Source: Sedimentibacter hydroxybenzoicus DSM 7310 (lineage in GTDB: Bacteria > Bacillota > Clostridia > Tissierellales > Sedimentibacteraceae). Taken from it: a stretch of DNA of 64,000 nucleotides. The notes under the pieces are model-generated. The model worked only from the letters and a program-made list of their open reading frames with translations, searched no databases and was not told where the DNA came from. Numbering within the stretch: position 1 is the stretch's first letter; every line of letters starts with the position of its first letter. The translations under genes were made by a program, and so were the position numbers. Of the stretch, positions 24,823 to 33,231 are shown piece after piece. The stretch lies in assembly GCF_013403245.1 (NCBI RefSeq), contig NZ_JACBNQ010000002.1:248001-312000 (forward strand), in the 5' to 3' direction.

Positions 24823-25275
24823 ATGTATCAGAAAAGCATCATTCATTATATGACAAAAATTTGCATTGATATTTTATTTTTTGCAGGAATTATATGCTGT
24901 GCTTATATTCCGTTTTCATCAAGGTTATTATGGAATTATTATGGAGTAGCAAATCAAACGGAATTATTTGTTAAGGTAATATTACTGTGTTCAGGAATTT
25001 GCTGCGTATATATTTTATGGCAGCTGAAAGTGATATTTAAAACCTTATTGGAAGGCAATCCATTTATTCATGCTAATGTTGCGTGTCTTAGAAAGATATC
25101 TATATCTTGCTTAGTTATATCGATTATTTACTTAGTTAAAATGATTTTTATGCCTACCATTTCGACTATAGTTATAATTGCTATATTTGTTGTTGGATGT
25201 CTTTTGTGTTTAACTTTAAAGGATTTGTTCAAACAATCTATTTACTACAAAGATGAAAATGATTTAACGGTGTAG
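24823..25275 (+). CDS. DUF2975 membrane protein
   Basis: 150 residues with four membrane segments, the usual size of DUF2975 proteins. TLLEGNPFIHANVACLRKIS is the conserved loop between helices 2 and 3. The family is nearly always encoded beside a YozG-like Cro/CI regulator, as here. Function is unknown, perhaps sensing a membrane signal and controlling the regulator. TAGGAGGCAG precedes the ATG; the HTH gene follows 11 bases later. Confidence 0.85.
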   Translation: MYQKSIIHYMTKICIDILFFAGIICCAYIPFSSRLLWNYYGVANQTELFVKVILLCSGICCVYILWQLKVIFKTLLEGNPFIHANVACLRKISISCLVISIIYLVKMIFMPTISTIVIIAIFVVGCLLCLTLKDLFKQSIYYKDENDLTV

Positions 25276-25286
25276 GGGGTATTGTT

Positions 25287-25517
25287 ATGGCAATTATAAT
25301 ACAGCTTGATGTAATGATGGCTAAGAGAAAAATAGGACTTATGGAGTTAGCTGAGAAAATAAATATAACACCGGCAAATCTTTCAATATTAAAAAATAAT
25401 AAGGCAAAAGCAATTCGTTTATCAACATTGGATGAAATATGTAAGGCATTGAATTGTCAACCGGGTGATATTATAGAATATGTGGAGGATATTGATGGAA
25501 AACAGAACGAGGCTTAA
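25287..25517 (+). CDS. YozG-like Cro/CI-type HTH regulator
   Basis: 76 residues, all one HTH_3/HTH_26 domain: MAKRKIGLMELAEKINITPANLSILKNNKAKAIRLS is the helix-turn-helix, and LDEICKALNCQPGDIIEYV the end of the fold. No sensor domain, so the signal must come from elsewhere, likely the DUF2975 partner. It may bind the TTATCG palindrome before the operon. The last 23 bases overlap the start of the next gene in another frame, so translation is coupled. Confidence 0.9.
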   Translation: MAIIIQLDVMMAKRKIGLMELAEKINITPANLSILKNNKAKAIRLSTLDEICKALNCQPGDIIEYVEDIDGKQNEA

Positions 25518-26994
25518 CTTGCTGTTATATGCAGCTTTATCAGCAATTACATTTATTTTTTTGATAATGACTTCTAATCCGGGAATAAGTATACCCTTGT
25601 TTTTCTTAATTCAGCTTGCGGCTGTTTATTTTGTAATAAGAAACAGGGGAGAAGTGAAAAATTTCAGGGGTATTTTGTTGATGGTTCCAATTTTCATTAT
25701 ATCTCTGAATAGGTTTATAAGTACGAGTAGTTTGTGGGCACCGATAAATTTTTTAGTAATCGTTGGTCTTTACAGCGTTATGATACTGATGCTGAAGGGA
25801 AATTTGATTATAAATAAGTTGAATTTAAAAGGAATATTATTGGTTATACTGAACGTTTTTGCACCTATAATTCATTTTATAACACCCTTCAGGTGGATTG
25901 CGGAAAGGTCTAAGGATACAGAAAGAACATTGATTATAAAAAGAATTCTGATTGGCATTTTAATATCGGTGCCAAGCGTATTGTTTCTTGTGTTTATGCT
26001 TTCTTCCGCTGATATGATATTCAAAAATAATTTTGACAGTTATCTGATATGGATAGAAAAAGTATTTGAAGCTTTTAATTTTTTCAAATTGATAGTGGGA
26101 ACAATAGCGGGCTTGTACTTATTTGGTCATTTATATTCAGTATTCGAAGAAAAAGATAATGGCATAGAAAATATAATAACTTTGAATTCCAATCCTTTTA
26201 AGGTTAAAGGGGATATTATAATTTTAAATATTTTATTGGTTTCAATATTGTTTATATATACAATATTCATGGTTATACAATTCAGATATTTATTTTCAGC
26301 CGGTGAGCTTCCAAACGGCTTAAATTATGCAGAATATGCAAGGCGCGGATTTTTCGAATTGGTATTTTTAAGTGTGCTTAATATTGGCTTGATATTATTG
26401 ATTACATATTTACTTAAGGATAAAATATACATTGAAAAGAACAAGTGGGCCATAGGTACTAAAATGATGCTGATTTATTTGTGTATAATAACCGGTACAT
26501 TGCTGATTTCTTCTTACTACAGGATGTCTCTTTATGATGGGGCATACGGTTTTACAAGATTAAGAATTTTAGTTTATTTATTCTTATTCTTCGAAGCTGC
26601 CGGGTTAATATCAACACTGATTTATATACTGAAGCATAATTTTAATTTATTGTTTGTATATGCGGTTATAGGAATCGGATTTTATTTAACTATTAACATA
26701 GTCAAAATAGACACCGTAATTGCTAAAAGAAATATAGATATGTATTTAGCGGGTCAGACCGAATCATTGGATATGGATTATCTTACAAGCTTGTCTGCTG
26801 ATACTGCTCCCGAAATTATGAGGCTGGTTGATGATGATATTAAATTTGTAATAAAACATAAAGCGAGAAATTATCTTCGAGATAAGTATGAATACCTCAG
26901 CAATCAGGAATATAACTGGCAGAGCTATAATCTATCTGCGGATAAGGCTAAGAAGCTTTTGGAAGGGAATAAGGAAAAATTGTTGTTGAAGTAG
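25495..26994 (+). CDS. DUF4153/DUF4173 polytopic membrane protein
   Basis: About 499 residues with 12 or so hydrophobic segments. NYAEYARRGFFELVFLSVLNIGLILL is the DUF4173 signature, and the soluble C-terminal tail is charged. GGAGG lies 6 bases before the ATG chosen (25495), inside the regulator gene; an ATG at 25480 would remove that signal. It is the third gene of the DUF2975 operon. No enzymatic motif is visible; role unknown. Confidence 0.8.
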   Translation: MENRTRLNLLLYAALSAITFIFLIMTSNPGISIPLFFLIQLAAVYFVIRNRGEVKNFRGILLMVPIFIISLNRFISTSSLWAPINFLVIVGLYSVMILMLKGNLIINKLNLKGILLVILNVFAPIIHFITPFRWIAERSKDTERTLIIKRILIGILISVPSVLFLVFMLSSADMIFKNNFDSYLIWIEKVFEAFNFFKLIVGTIAGLYLFGHLYSVFEEKDNGIENIITLNSNPFKVKGDIIILNILLVSILFIYTIFMVIQFRYLFSAGELPNGLNYAEYARRGFFELVFLSVLNIGLILLITYLLKDKIYIEKNKWAIGTKMMLIYLCIITGTLLISSYYRMSLYDGAYGFTRLRILVYLFLFFEAAGLISTLIYILKHNFNLLFVYAVIGIGFYLTINIVKIDTVIAKRNIDMYLAGQTESLDMDYLTSLSADTAPEIMRLVDDDIKFVIKHKARNYLRDKYEYLSNQEYNWQSYNLSADKAKKLLEGNKEKLLLK

Positions 26995-27014
26995 ATGTTT
27001 AAGGAGGTATTATT

Positions 27015-27326
27015 ATGATTAGTTTTCTTATGCTTGGGAGCTTGGTTCTCGGTTTAATTGCTTGGATAGTACCTGTTGTTAGTTTTAAGAGATGTGAAAA
27101 ACACAACAATAGGAATGGAATTAGTTTTTTCATGAGTTTAAGTTCTTGTGCTATTTCGTTATGTTTTCAAATTATCTATAATAATCACTTAGTTAAAATT
27201 GAAGACTGGTCGGCTTTATTAGATACATCGGGTGCTTCTACTATGGCTTCTGTAGTTCTTCTCATTGTTACAATCATTTTAAATATAATTGCTTTGTTCG
27301 CATATCGTGATAGAGAGATTGAATAA
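27015..27326 (+). CDS. Small membrane protein, unknown function
   Basis: 103 residues with three hydrophobic stretches (near 3-25, 38-57 and 75-97) and a short basic loop RCEKHNNRNGISFFMS. AAGGAGG is well placed before the ATG. It follows the DUF4173 gene by 20 bases and is probably the fourth gene of that operon. I do not recognise a named family. It ends directly before the second copy of the 152-base element. Confidence 0.7.
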   Translation: MISFLMLGSLVLGLIAWIVPVVSFKRCEKHNNRNGISFFMSLSSCAISLCFQIIYNNHLVKIEDWSALLDTSGASTMASVVLLIVTIILNIIALFAYRDREIE

Positions 27327-27330
27327 TAAT

Positions 27331-27350
27331 AGCCACCCGAATGGGTGGCT
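27331..27350 (+). terminator. Terminator-like hairpin left of element copy 2
   Basis: AGCCACCC-GAAT-GGGTGGCT: 8-base stem just after the stop codon of the small membrane protein. A near copy (AGCCACCC-TAAC-GGGTGGTT) lies at 27502 on the other side of the element. Confidence 0.65.
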
Positions 27351-27501
27351 CAGGCTGCTGAAAAAGTCCCCCTGCTTCGTTGCCGCTGCACCGGTCAATC
27401 CTCACGTATGTCTGAATACGCTGCGGTTGCCCGTCTTACGGCGCCTTGCAGGATGAACTTTTTCAACAGCCTATCATCTTGATGACTTTGTCATCAATCT
27501 G
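27351..27501. mobile_element. MITE-like non-coding element, copy 2
   Basis: About 151 bases, matching copy 1 (13932) over its whole length with few differences. AGGCTGCTGAAAAAGT and ACTTTTTCAACAGCCT are the terminal inverted repeats (15 of 16 paired), and TTGATGAC-TTT-GTCATCAA closes the right end. No ORF. Like copy 1 it occupies a convergent gap between two terminator hairpins. Confidence 0.72.
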
Positions 27502-27535
27502 AGCCACCCTAACGGGTGGTTGGTATTATTTTTTG
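27502..27535 (+). terminator. Terminator hairpin right of element copy 2
   Basis: AGCCACCC-TAAC-GGGTGGTT followed by GGTATTATTTTTTG. The T run is on the plus strand, so this was probably the original terminator of the upstream operon before the element arrived. Confidence 0.65.
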
Positions 27536-27885
27536 TGACGTATAAATGAACTGCCTGTTTTTAAGCCAAAATATGATATTATCAGAATCAGAATGAAATA
27601 TACTAAGTACAGTATATTAAATTCCTTATACATATAAAACAACAGGAGAACTAAACCGGTGATGCTTAGACATGGCAGGTACAGCATGGTTTTTATTGGT
27701 TTTATAAACCCGATAATAACACCTGATACAGCGTATATTATCAAAACTACTAAAATTGTAACTGCTCTTTCGTAAGTTGAACCGTCGGAAAACACCGAAT
27801 TAAAAACACCAAAAAAACCAATTAATGTGCCGATTATAAAGACTACAATGTAACTGACTTTGGATTTTTTATTGTTTGTGTTCAT
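27526..27885 (-). CDS. Small four-helix membrane protein downstream of hflC
   Basis: 119 residues with four hydrophobic segments: VSYIVVFIIGTLIGFFGVF, AVTILVVLIIYAVSGVIIGF, LPCLSITGLVLLLFYMY and LVYFILILIISYFGLK. No motif recognised. It begins 21 bases after the hflC stop on the same strand, so it is probably co-transcribed with hflKC and could belong to the same membrane complex. That is inference from position only. Confidence 0.65.
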   Translation of the reverse strand: MNTNNKKSKVSYIVVFIIGTLIGFFGVFNSVFSDGSTYERAVTILVVLIIYAVSGVIIGFIKPIKTMLYLPCLSITGLVLLLFYMYKEFNILYLVYFILILIISYFGLKTGSSFIRHKK

Positions 27886-27906
27886 TTAATCACCTGTCTT
27901 TCTATA

Positions 27907-28797
27907 TTAATATCCGTTTAACACTCTGACAATATAACTGTCGGCTGGCAATATGACAGTTTTATCTCCTTGCATAGTTGCTTTTAACGCTTCTAAACTT
28001 CTGATAAACTCATAATACTCAACTCTTTCTGCCGTGGAATATGCTTCAGCGATAATTTTCATGTATTCACTTTCTCCCTGACCTTTTAATTCCTCGGCAG
28101 TAGCTTTTGCTCTTGATAACAGTATGCCCACTTCTTTGTCAGTTTCATTAGTAACTTTGCTTGCTTCCAAATTTCCTTCTGCTCTGTAACTTTCCGCCAT
28201 CTGAGTTCTTTCTGAAATCATTCTGTTGTAAACTGCTGTTTCGTTGTCGTTAGGAAGATCAAGGCGTTTAATTTCAACAGCAACTGTTGAAATTCCGTAA
28301 CTTTTAAGCTGATTGTTTACCATATCAGTTATTACTGAATTAACATCATCAATTGAGCTGTTGTCAGAATTTATAATATCTGTTTGATTCATTGTTCCCA
28401 ATGTATTTTTAACTGCATTATATACAACCGCATCGATACGGTTTTCCATCTCGGAAATTCTGCTTACAGTTCTCATAAATGTATATGGGTCATCGATTTG
28501 CCAAACAGCGAAGTTGTCAACTACCAATGTTTTTTTGTCTCCGGTCAGAACCTCTGACGGAGGCAAGTCATACATCATTCTGTATTGAGGAAGTTTTTCT
28601 ACTTTATCTAACACAGGAATTTTAAAATGCAATCCGGCTGTGTCTTGGATTGTAACAAGTTTTGAAAATCTTGTTACATATGCATATTCATTTTCTCTTA
28701 CCATATATGTGGCGTTGCTTACTGAAACAATCAATAATATCAGCAGTAATACTTTAAATATTCCGCCTATTTTACTTTTTTTCTTAGTTTCCTGCAT
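27907..28797 (-). CDS. hflC: HflC, SPFH/prohibitin-domain membrane protein
   Basis: 296 residues. One N-terminal membrane helix (LLLILLIVSVSNATYMV), then the SPFH domain and a long charged helix (EGNLEASKVTNETDKEVGILLSR region) that packs in the HflKC cage. With HflK it forms the large membrane microdomain that encloses FtsH protease and limits its access to membrane proteins. The start codon overlaps the hflK stop by one base. GGAGGTGG gives a strong ribosome binding site. Confidence 0.93.
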   Translation of the reverse strand: MQETKKKSKIGGIFKVLLLILLIVSVSNATYMVRENEYAYVTRFSKLVTIQDTAGLHFKIPVLDKVEKLPQYRMMYDLPPSEVLTGDKKTLVVDNFAVWQIDDPYTFMRTVSRISEMENRIDAVVYNAVKNTLGTMNQTDIINSDNSSIDDVNSVITDMVNNQLKSYGISTVAVEIKRLDLPNDNETAVYNRMISERTQMAESYRAEGNLEASKVTNETDKEVGILLSRAKATAEELKGQGESEYMKIIAEAYSTAERVEYYEFIRSLEALKATMQGDKTVILPADSYIVRVLNGY

Positions 28798-29849
28798 TAA
28801 TTTCCACCTCCTTGAGTTACATTGGATTCAGTAAATCCTTTTAGCGGTAACAGCTTTTGCACTCCGCCTTCTGATGAGTCGATATATACTGTTACATCCG
28901 GCAATATTTGTTCGATAACCTCAAGATACATTCGGGTTCTTGTTATATCTTTATTCTTAGCATACTCGGTGTACATAGCATTAAATTTCGCAACGTCTCC
29001 CTTTGCTTCGTTTATTTTGGATTCCTTATAGGATTCAGCTTCTCTTACTAATTTGTCAGCCTGGCTTTCTGCTGCAGGTAATGTTTTGTTCTTATATGCC
29101 AAGGCCTCATTTATTCTTGTTTCCTTTTCCTGCTTTGCGGTCTCAACTTCTTTGAATGCTTTGATTACATCTGATGTAGGCGGTTCACTGTCTTGTATTT
29201 TAACATCCAGTACTTGAACTCCCAAATCATAATGTTCTAATTTAGTTATTATTTTTTCTTTAATTTCAGCTTGTATAATAGATTTTTCGGTAGTTAAAAC
29301 ACCATCGACATTTTTTGAGCCGATTATGCCTCTTGCTGAGGATTGAGAAATCATCTTTAATATTTGAGGAGGATTATCTGAATGATATAAGAATTTTACA
29401 GGGTCAGATATTTTCCATTCAATAAAGAAGTCAATGTTTACTATGTTAAAATCTCCTGTAATCATTTTGGCTTCTGCTGCTACCGCGGTATTGCTTTGCT
29501 CATTTGAACCTGAATAGCCTATCTGCAATTTTTGAGTTCTGTTTACCTCTACCTTTGTAACACTTTGTATAGGATAGGGAAGCTTAAAGTGTAATCCCGC
29601 TGTCTCTACGCTTGTTACCTTGCCAAGTGTCGTTACAACCGCTTGTTCTGTTTCTTCTACAGTGTATTGGCAGGAGAGTATAACACCTCCGATTATAATC
29701 AATAATGGTAAAATTATCAGTCCTTTTAAACTTCTTTTTTTCTTAGGCGGTCTTTCACCAAAATCCTGCTGGTCAGCAAACTGATTTTTATAATCGTTTG
29801 CTTTATTTTGCAAATTCATTAACTTTTCTAACAAGTTTCTAATTCCCAT
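28797..29849 (-). CDS. hflK: HflK, SPFH/prohibitin-domain membrane protein
   Basis: 350 residues. The N-terminal cytoplasmic segment is rich in Asp/Gln, then a basic patch PPKKKRSLKG and a single helix (LIILPLLIIIGGVILS), followed by SPFH and coiled coil (VETAKQEKETRINEALAYKNK region). Partner of HflC. AAAGGAGAT stands before the ATG. A TATAAT on the minus strand near 29894 is a likely promoter for hflK-hflC and the small membrane gene after them. Confidence 0.93.
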   Translation of the reverse strand: MGIRNLLEKLMNLQNKANDYKNQFADQQDFGERPPKKKRSLKGLIILPLLIIIGGVILSCQYTVEETEQAVVTTLGKVTSVETAGLHFKLPYPIQSVTKVEVNRTQKLQIGYSGSNEQSNTAVAAEAKMITGDFNIVNIDFFIEWKISDPVKFLYHSDNPPQILKMISQSSARGIIGSKNVDGVLTTEKSIIQAEIKEKIITKLEHYDLGVQVLDVKIQDSEPPTSDVIKAFKEVETAKQEKETRINEALAYKNKTLPAAESQADKLVREAESYKESKINEAKGDVAKFNAMYTEYAKNKDITRTRMYLEVIEQILPDVTVYIDSSEGGVQKLLPLKGFTESNVTQGGGN

Positions 29850-30039
29850 AGCATCTCCTTTATTATTATTTGTTAATTGTATATATATTGATTATACCAC
29901 AAAACACTATGCTTAAAAAGAAAATATACGCAGATGACCCAAACTTTTAAGCAGACGGCCAAAATCCCTGATTTGGTGATTCAAATAATCCTTTAATATA
30001 CATGCTTTACAGGCTTGACAAATTTATTTGCTCAATCTA

Positions 30040-30068
30040 TTGACAGTTGTATTTTACTGTGATAGTAT
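30040..30068 (+). promoter_or_regulatory. Promoter of the thiamine-precursor transport operon
   Basis: TTGACA (30040-30045), 17-base spacer, TAGTAT (30063-30068), placed 10 bases before the TPP aptamer. The ~190 bases between hflK and this promoter hold only partial copies of the AAGCAGATGAC repeat seen at 30242. Confidence 0.7.
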
Positions 30069-30077
30069 TTACTTGAA

Positions 30078-30193
30078 TAGGGGAGCTTAATGAATTAGGC
30101 TGAGATAAAACTACTACAATGTTTTGACCCTGAAGCAGGAAAAATAACTGCTTTAAACCTGATCCAGGTAATGCTGGCGTAGGTAATGTATAC
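30078..30193 (+). ncRNA. TPP riboswitch (THI box)
   Basis: Conserved blocks occur in order: GGGG (30080), GGCTGAGA (30098-30105), GACCCTG (30126-30132), AACCTGATCCAGGTAATGCTGGCGTAGG (two adjacent blocks ending at 30183). These are the pyrimidine- and pyrophosphate-sensing arms of the thiamine pyrophosphate aptamer. The stem after GACCCTG (AAGCAG/CTGCTT) is the variable P3a helix. A terminator begins 13 bases after the aptamer, so TPP would stop transcription of the transport operon. Confidence 0.93.
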
Positions 30194-30205
30194 TGCGATA
30201 CATAT

Positions 30206-30237
30206 AACCTCTCCATTGCCGGAGAGGTTTTCTATTT
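30206..30237 (+). terminator. Riboswitch-controlled terminator
   Basis: AACCTCTCC-ATTGCC-GGAGAGGTT then TTCTATTTTTA: a 9-base stem followed by a T-rich tract, correctly placed as the expression platform of the TPP riboswitch. Confidence 0.88.
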
Positions 30238-30241
30238 TTAC

Positions 30242-30293
30242 TTACAGTATAAGCGACTGACACCAAATCAAAGATTTGTGTCATCTGCTTACA
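30242..30293. repeat. Inverted repeat TTACAGTATAAGC...GCTTACATA, unit 1
   Basis: TAAGCGACTGACACCAAATC, AAA, then GATTTGTGTCATCTGCTTA: an imperfect stem of nearly 20 pairs. The left arm with its flank (TTACAGTATAAGC) recurs at 33232, on the other side of the transport operon. Confidence 0.65.
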
Positions 30294-30318
30294 TAAATAA
30301 TTTGTTGGAGGTTTAATT

Positions 30319-30615
30319 ATGCAAGCAAGTGTAGCAATTCAGGTTTTACCGCAAGTAAAGTCAACAGAAGAGGTTTTGAGCGTAGTTGATGCGGTTATTG
30401 ATTATATTAAAGGTACAGGACTTACTTATTACGTTGGACCCTTTGAAACAACAATTGAAGGAAACTATGAGGAATTAATGGAAATTGTGAAAAATTGTCA
30501 ATTGATAGCTGTTAGAGAAGGCGCTCCATCTGTAATTTCGTACGTGAAAATATTCTTTAATCCGGATGGTGGTGTGTTAACAATTGAAGAAAAAATTTCT
30601 AAGCATCATCAATAA
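30319..30615 (+). CDS. Thiamine-binding (MTH1187/YkoF-like, DUF77) protein
   Basis: 98 residues, one ferredoxin-like domain: VAIQVLPQV at the start, GPFETTIEGNYEELMEIVKN in the middle and PSVISYVKIFFNPDGG near the end match the MTH1187 family. B. subtilis YkoF, a related two-domain protein, binds thiamine in the HMP transport locus ykoFEDC. TTGGAGGTT precedes the ATG. Its 3' end overlaps the permease gene by 32 bases. Under TPP riboswitch control it may bind thiamine or HMP in the cytoplasm; exact role not settled. Confidence 0.85.
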   Translation: MQASVAIQVLPQVKSTEEVLSVVDAVIDYIKGTGLTYYVGPFETTIEGNYEELMEIVKNCQLIAVREGAPSVISYVKIFFNPDGGVLTIEEKISKHHQ

Positions 30616-31372
30616 AATTTCGTCATTCATAGTAATATTTGCAATTTTAATATTGTGGCAGATTTTATCGGCAACCGGTATTGTTCCGAAATTTATGCTG
30701 CCATCTCCTGTTGATGTTGTTATGGCGTTCATCGGAGATTTTCCTTTGCTGATGCAGCATGCTGCGACAACATTGACAGAAGCGTTTTTAGGCTTGATGA
30801 TAGGTACCTTATTAGGGTTTGCAATCGCAGTAATAATGGATTACTATCCCATTGCCTATAAGTCCGTGTACCCGTTGATGGTACTTACTCAAACTGTCCC
30901 AACCGTTGCGATTGCACCGCTTTTGGTTTTATGGATGGGATATGGGCTGCTGCCTAAGGTCACTCTGATTGTGCTGACAACATTTTTTCCCATTGCTATA
31001 GGCCTTTTGGATGGCTTTCATACAGTTGACCCTGACTCCATAAACCTGTTAAAGGCAATGGGTGCCAACCGATTACAGGTTTTTACACACATTAAACTGC
31101 CGAGCAGCTTAAGCCACTTTTTTGCGGGATTAAAAATTTCAGTATCATATTCTGTGGTGGCTGCTGTTATTTCTGAATGGTTAGGTGGATTTTATGGACT
31201 TGGTGTCTATATGACAAGAGTAAGAAAATCTTATTCATTTGATAAGATGTTTGCTGTTATATTTTTTATATCTTTAATCAGCTTATTATTAATGCTTGGG
31301 GTAACTTTACTCAAAGATGCAGTTATGCCCTGGGATAGAAGTAAAAAAACAGAAAGAAAAAACCAAATTTAA
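30584..31372 (+). CDS. thiX: ABC transporter permease for thiamine precursor (ThiX/SsuC type)
   Basis: 262 residues, six or so membrane helices. The EAA-type loop around LLKAMGANRLQVFTHIKLPSS contacts the ATPase; LGLMIGTLLGFAIAV and VVAAVISEWLGG are usual in the BPD_transp_1/SsuC class. The start is a TTG inside the preceding gene with GGTGGTG before it, so translation is coupled. With the lipoprotein and ATPase downstream it makes a ThiXYZ-like importer, known for formylaminopyrimidine or HMP. The riboswitch supports the thiamine link; the exact ligand is inferred. Confidence 0.87.
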   Translation: MKKKFLSIINKISSFIVIFAILILWQILSATGIVPKFMLPSPVDVVMAFIGDFPLLMQHAATTLTEAFLGLMIGTLLGFAIAVIMDYYPIAYKSVYPLMVLTQTVPTVAIAPLLVLWMGYGLLPKVTLIVLTTFFPIAIGLLDGFHTVDPDSINLLKAMGANRLQVFTHIKLPSSLSHFFAGLKISVSYSVVAAVISEWLGGFYGLGVYMTRVRKSYSFDKMFAVIFFISLISLLLMLGVTLLKDAVMPWDRSKKTERKNQI

Positions 31373-31400
31373 ATAATTAGAAATAAGAAAGGTAAATTAT

Positions 31401-32402
31401 ATGAAACGAAAAATATCGACTGTCATATCTGTTCTGCTGATAGCTTTATTGGCCTTGACCGCATGCTCTCAGCCTAACGAACAAAACAAAACAGAAGGAA
31501 ATGAAAAGATCAGAATAGTTCTTGATTGGACACCAAATACAAATCATACAGGGTTATACGTTGCAGCAGAAAAAGGGTTCTTTGCCGAAAAAGGAATTGA
31601 TGTTGAAATTATGCAGCCACCCGAAGGTGGAGCAGAAATGCTGGTAGGCGGAGGCGGAGCAGAGTTCGGCATCAGTTTCCAGGATTATATAGCACCTAAC
31701 TATGCATCAAATAATCCTATGCCGTTTACGGCAGTAGCAACTATAATTCAGCACAATACTTCAGGTATAATTTCCTTAAAGGATAAAGGTATTGAAAACC
31801 CCGCAGATTTAGCCGGGCATACATATGCTACCTGGGACTTGCCTGTTGAAAAAGCAATAATCGATAAAATAGTTACCGATGACGGTGGTAAATTTGAAGA
31901 TATTAAGCTGATACCCAGCACTGTAACCGATGTTGTAACTGCTTTGCAAACTGATGTGGATTCGGTGTGGGTTTACTATGCATGGGATGGAATAGCCACA
32001 AAAGTAAAAAATCTGGAAACGAACTATTTAAATTTTGCGGATTTTGGAGTTGAACTTGATTATTACAATCCTGTTATAATCGTAAATGATGATTATGCCA
32101 AGGGCAATACCGAAGTAGTTAAAAAATCATTGGAAGCAATCAAACAGGGGTATGAATTTGCTATTGAAAATCCCGATGAAGCTGCCGGCATATTGATGAA
32201 GGCTGCTCCGGAGCTGGATGAAGAAATAGTGAAAGAGAGTCAGAAATGGTTAGCCGGACAGTATAAAGCTGAAGTAGAGCGATGGGGTTATATCGATCAA
32301 AGCAGATGGGATGCATTTTATGGCTGGCTGTTTGAGAACAATCTTATAGAGAAAGAAATACCGGAGGGAATGGGATTTACAAACGAATATCTTCCTGAAT
32401 AA
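31401..32402 (+). CDS. thiY: Substrate-binding lipoprotein of thiamine-precursor ABC importer (ThiY/NMT1 type)
   Basis: 333 residues. Signal peptide with lipobox LTAC (C22). The mature part begins with IRIVLDWTPNTNHTGLYVA, the signature of the NMT1/THI5-like family that binds 4-amino-5-hydroxymethyl-2-methylpyrimidine or its formylamino relative; GGAEMLVGGGGAEFG and the WVYYAWDGIATK region line the ligand cleft. It captures the pyrimidine outside the cell and delivers it to the permease. AGAAAGG precedes the ATG. Second-last gene of the operon. Confidence 0.9.
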   Translation: MKRKISTVISVLLIALLALTACSQPNEQNKTEGNEKIRIVLDWTPNTNHTGLYVAAEKGFFAEKGIDVEIMQPPEGGAEMLVGGGGAEFGISFQDYIAPNYASNNPMPFTAVATIIQHNTSGIISLKDKGIENPADLAGHTYATWDLPVEKAIIDKIVTDDGGKFEDIKLIPSTVTDVVTALQTDVDSVWVYYAWDGIATKVKNLETNYLNFADFGVELDYYNPVIIVNDDYAKGNTEVVKKSLEAIKQGYEFAIENPDEAAGILMKAAPELDEEIVKESQKWLAGQYKAEVERWGYIDQSRWDAFYGWLFENNLIEKEIPEGMGFTNEYLPE

Positions 32403-32428
32403 TATTTTGAGTAAGACCGGAGGAGAAA

Positions 32429-33166
32429 ATGGATAAGCTTATTGCAAAAAACATAACGGTAAGTTATGAAGGTGCCAACATAATTGAAGACATTTCAATA
32501 GAATTGAATAAGGGCGAAATAGTATGCCTTTTAGGAGTAAGTGGCGTTGGCAAGACAACATTGTTCAATGTTATATCCGGTCTCCTCAATCCGGACGAAG
32601 GTATTGTTGAGCTCGACGGCAGGAATATAACCGGTAAAGCCGGAAACGTAAGCTACATGCTTCAAAAGGATATGTTGATGCCTTATAAAACCATAATAGA
32701 CAATGTTTCACTTCCTCTTGTTATCAGGGGTGAAAAAAAGTCAAAGGCAAGAGATATCACTGCTAAATATTTTCAGGAATTCGGACTGGAAGGAACAGAA
32801 AAAAAGTATCCTTTCCAGCTGTCAGGCGGTATGAGGCAGAGAGCTGCACTGTTAAGAACATATTTGTTTTCCGATCAGGTTGCTCTTCTGGATGAGCCCT
32901 TCAGTGCACTTGACAGCATAACTAAAAGTGTCATGCATGAATGGTACCTTCAGGTAATGAAGCAAATAAGGTTATCCACTCTCTTGATTACACACGATAT
33001 AGATGAGGCCATCATATTGTCGGACAGAATTTATGTGATGGCAGGCAAGCCGGGAAGAATAAAGGAAGAAGTGATAATCGACGAACCAAAGCCAAGAGAC
33101 AAAGATTTTAAAGTAAGTGAAAGCTTTATTAAATATAAAAGACATATACTTAGTATCCTGATGTAA
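32429..33166 (+). CDS. thiZ: ATPase of thiamine-precursor ABC importer (ThiZ type)
   Basis: 245 residues. Walker A is GVSGVGKTTL, the Q-loop lies in MLQKDMLMPY, the signature is LSGGMRQRA, and Walker B is VALLDEPFSALD followed by the H-loop TLLITHDIDEA. These are complete, so an active ATPase of the nitrate/sulfonate/taurine class. It powers the ThiX permease. GGAGGAG precedes the ATG. Last gene of the TPP-controlled operon, followed by a strong terminator. Confidence 0.92.
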   Translation: MDKLIAKNITVSYEGANIIEDISIELNKGEIVCLLGVSGVGKTTLFNVISGLLNPDEGIVELDGRNITGKAGNVSYMLQKDMLMPYKTIIDNVSLPLVIRGEKKSKARDITAKYFQEFGLEGTEKKYPFQLSGGMRQRAALLRTYLFSDQVALLDEPFSALDSITKSVMHEWYLQVMKQIRLSTLLITHDIDEAIILSDRIYVMAGKPGRIKEEVIIDEPKPRDKDFKVSESFIKYKRHILSILM

Positions 33167-33176
33167 TTATTAAGAT

Positions 33177-33231
33177 GCATAAAACGAAAAAACTTCAATC
33201 CAATATGGGTTGAAGTTTTTTCGTTTTGCAT
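33177..33231 (+). terminator. Terminator of the thiamine transport operon
   Basis: AAAACGAAAAAACTTCAA and TTGAAGTTTTTTCGTTTT form an 18-base perfect stem, closed by TGCA/TGCA around it. T6 lies inside the right arm. Symmetric, so it may work both ways. Confidence 0.8.
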
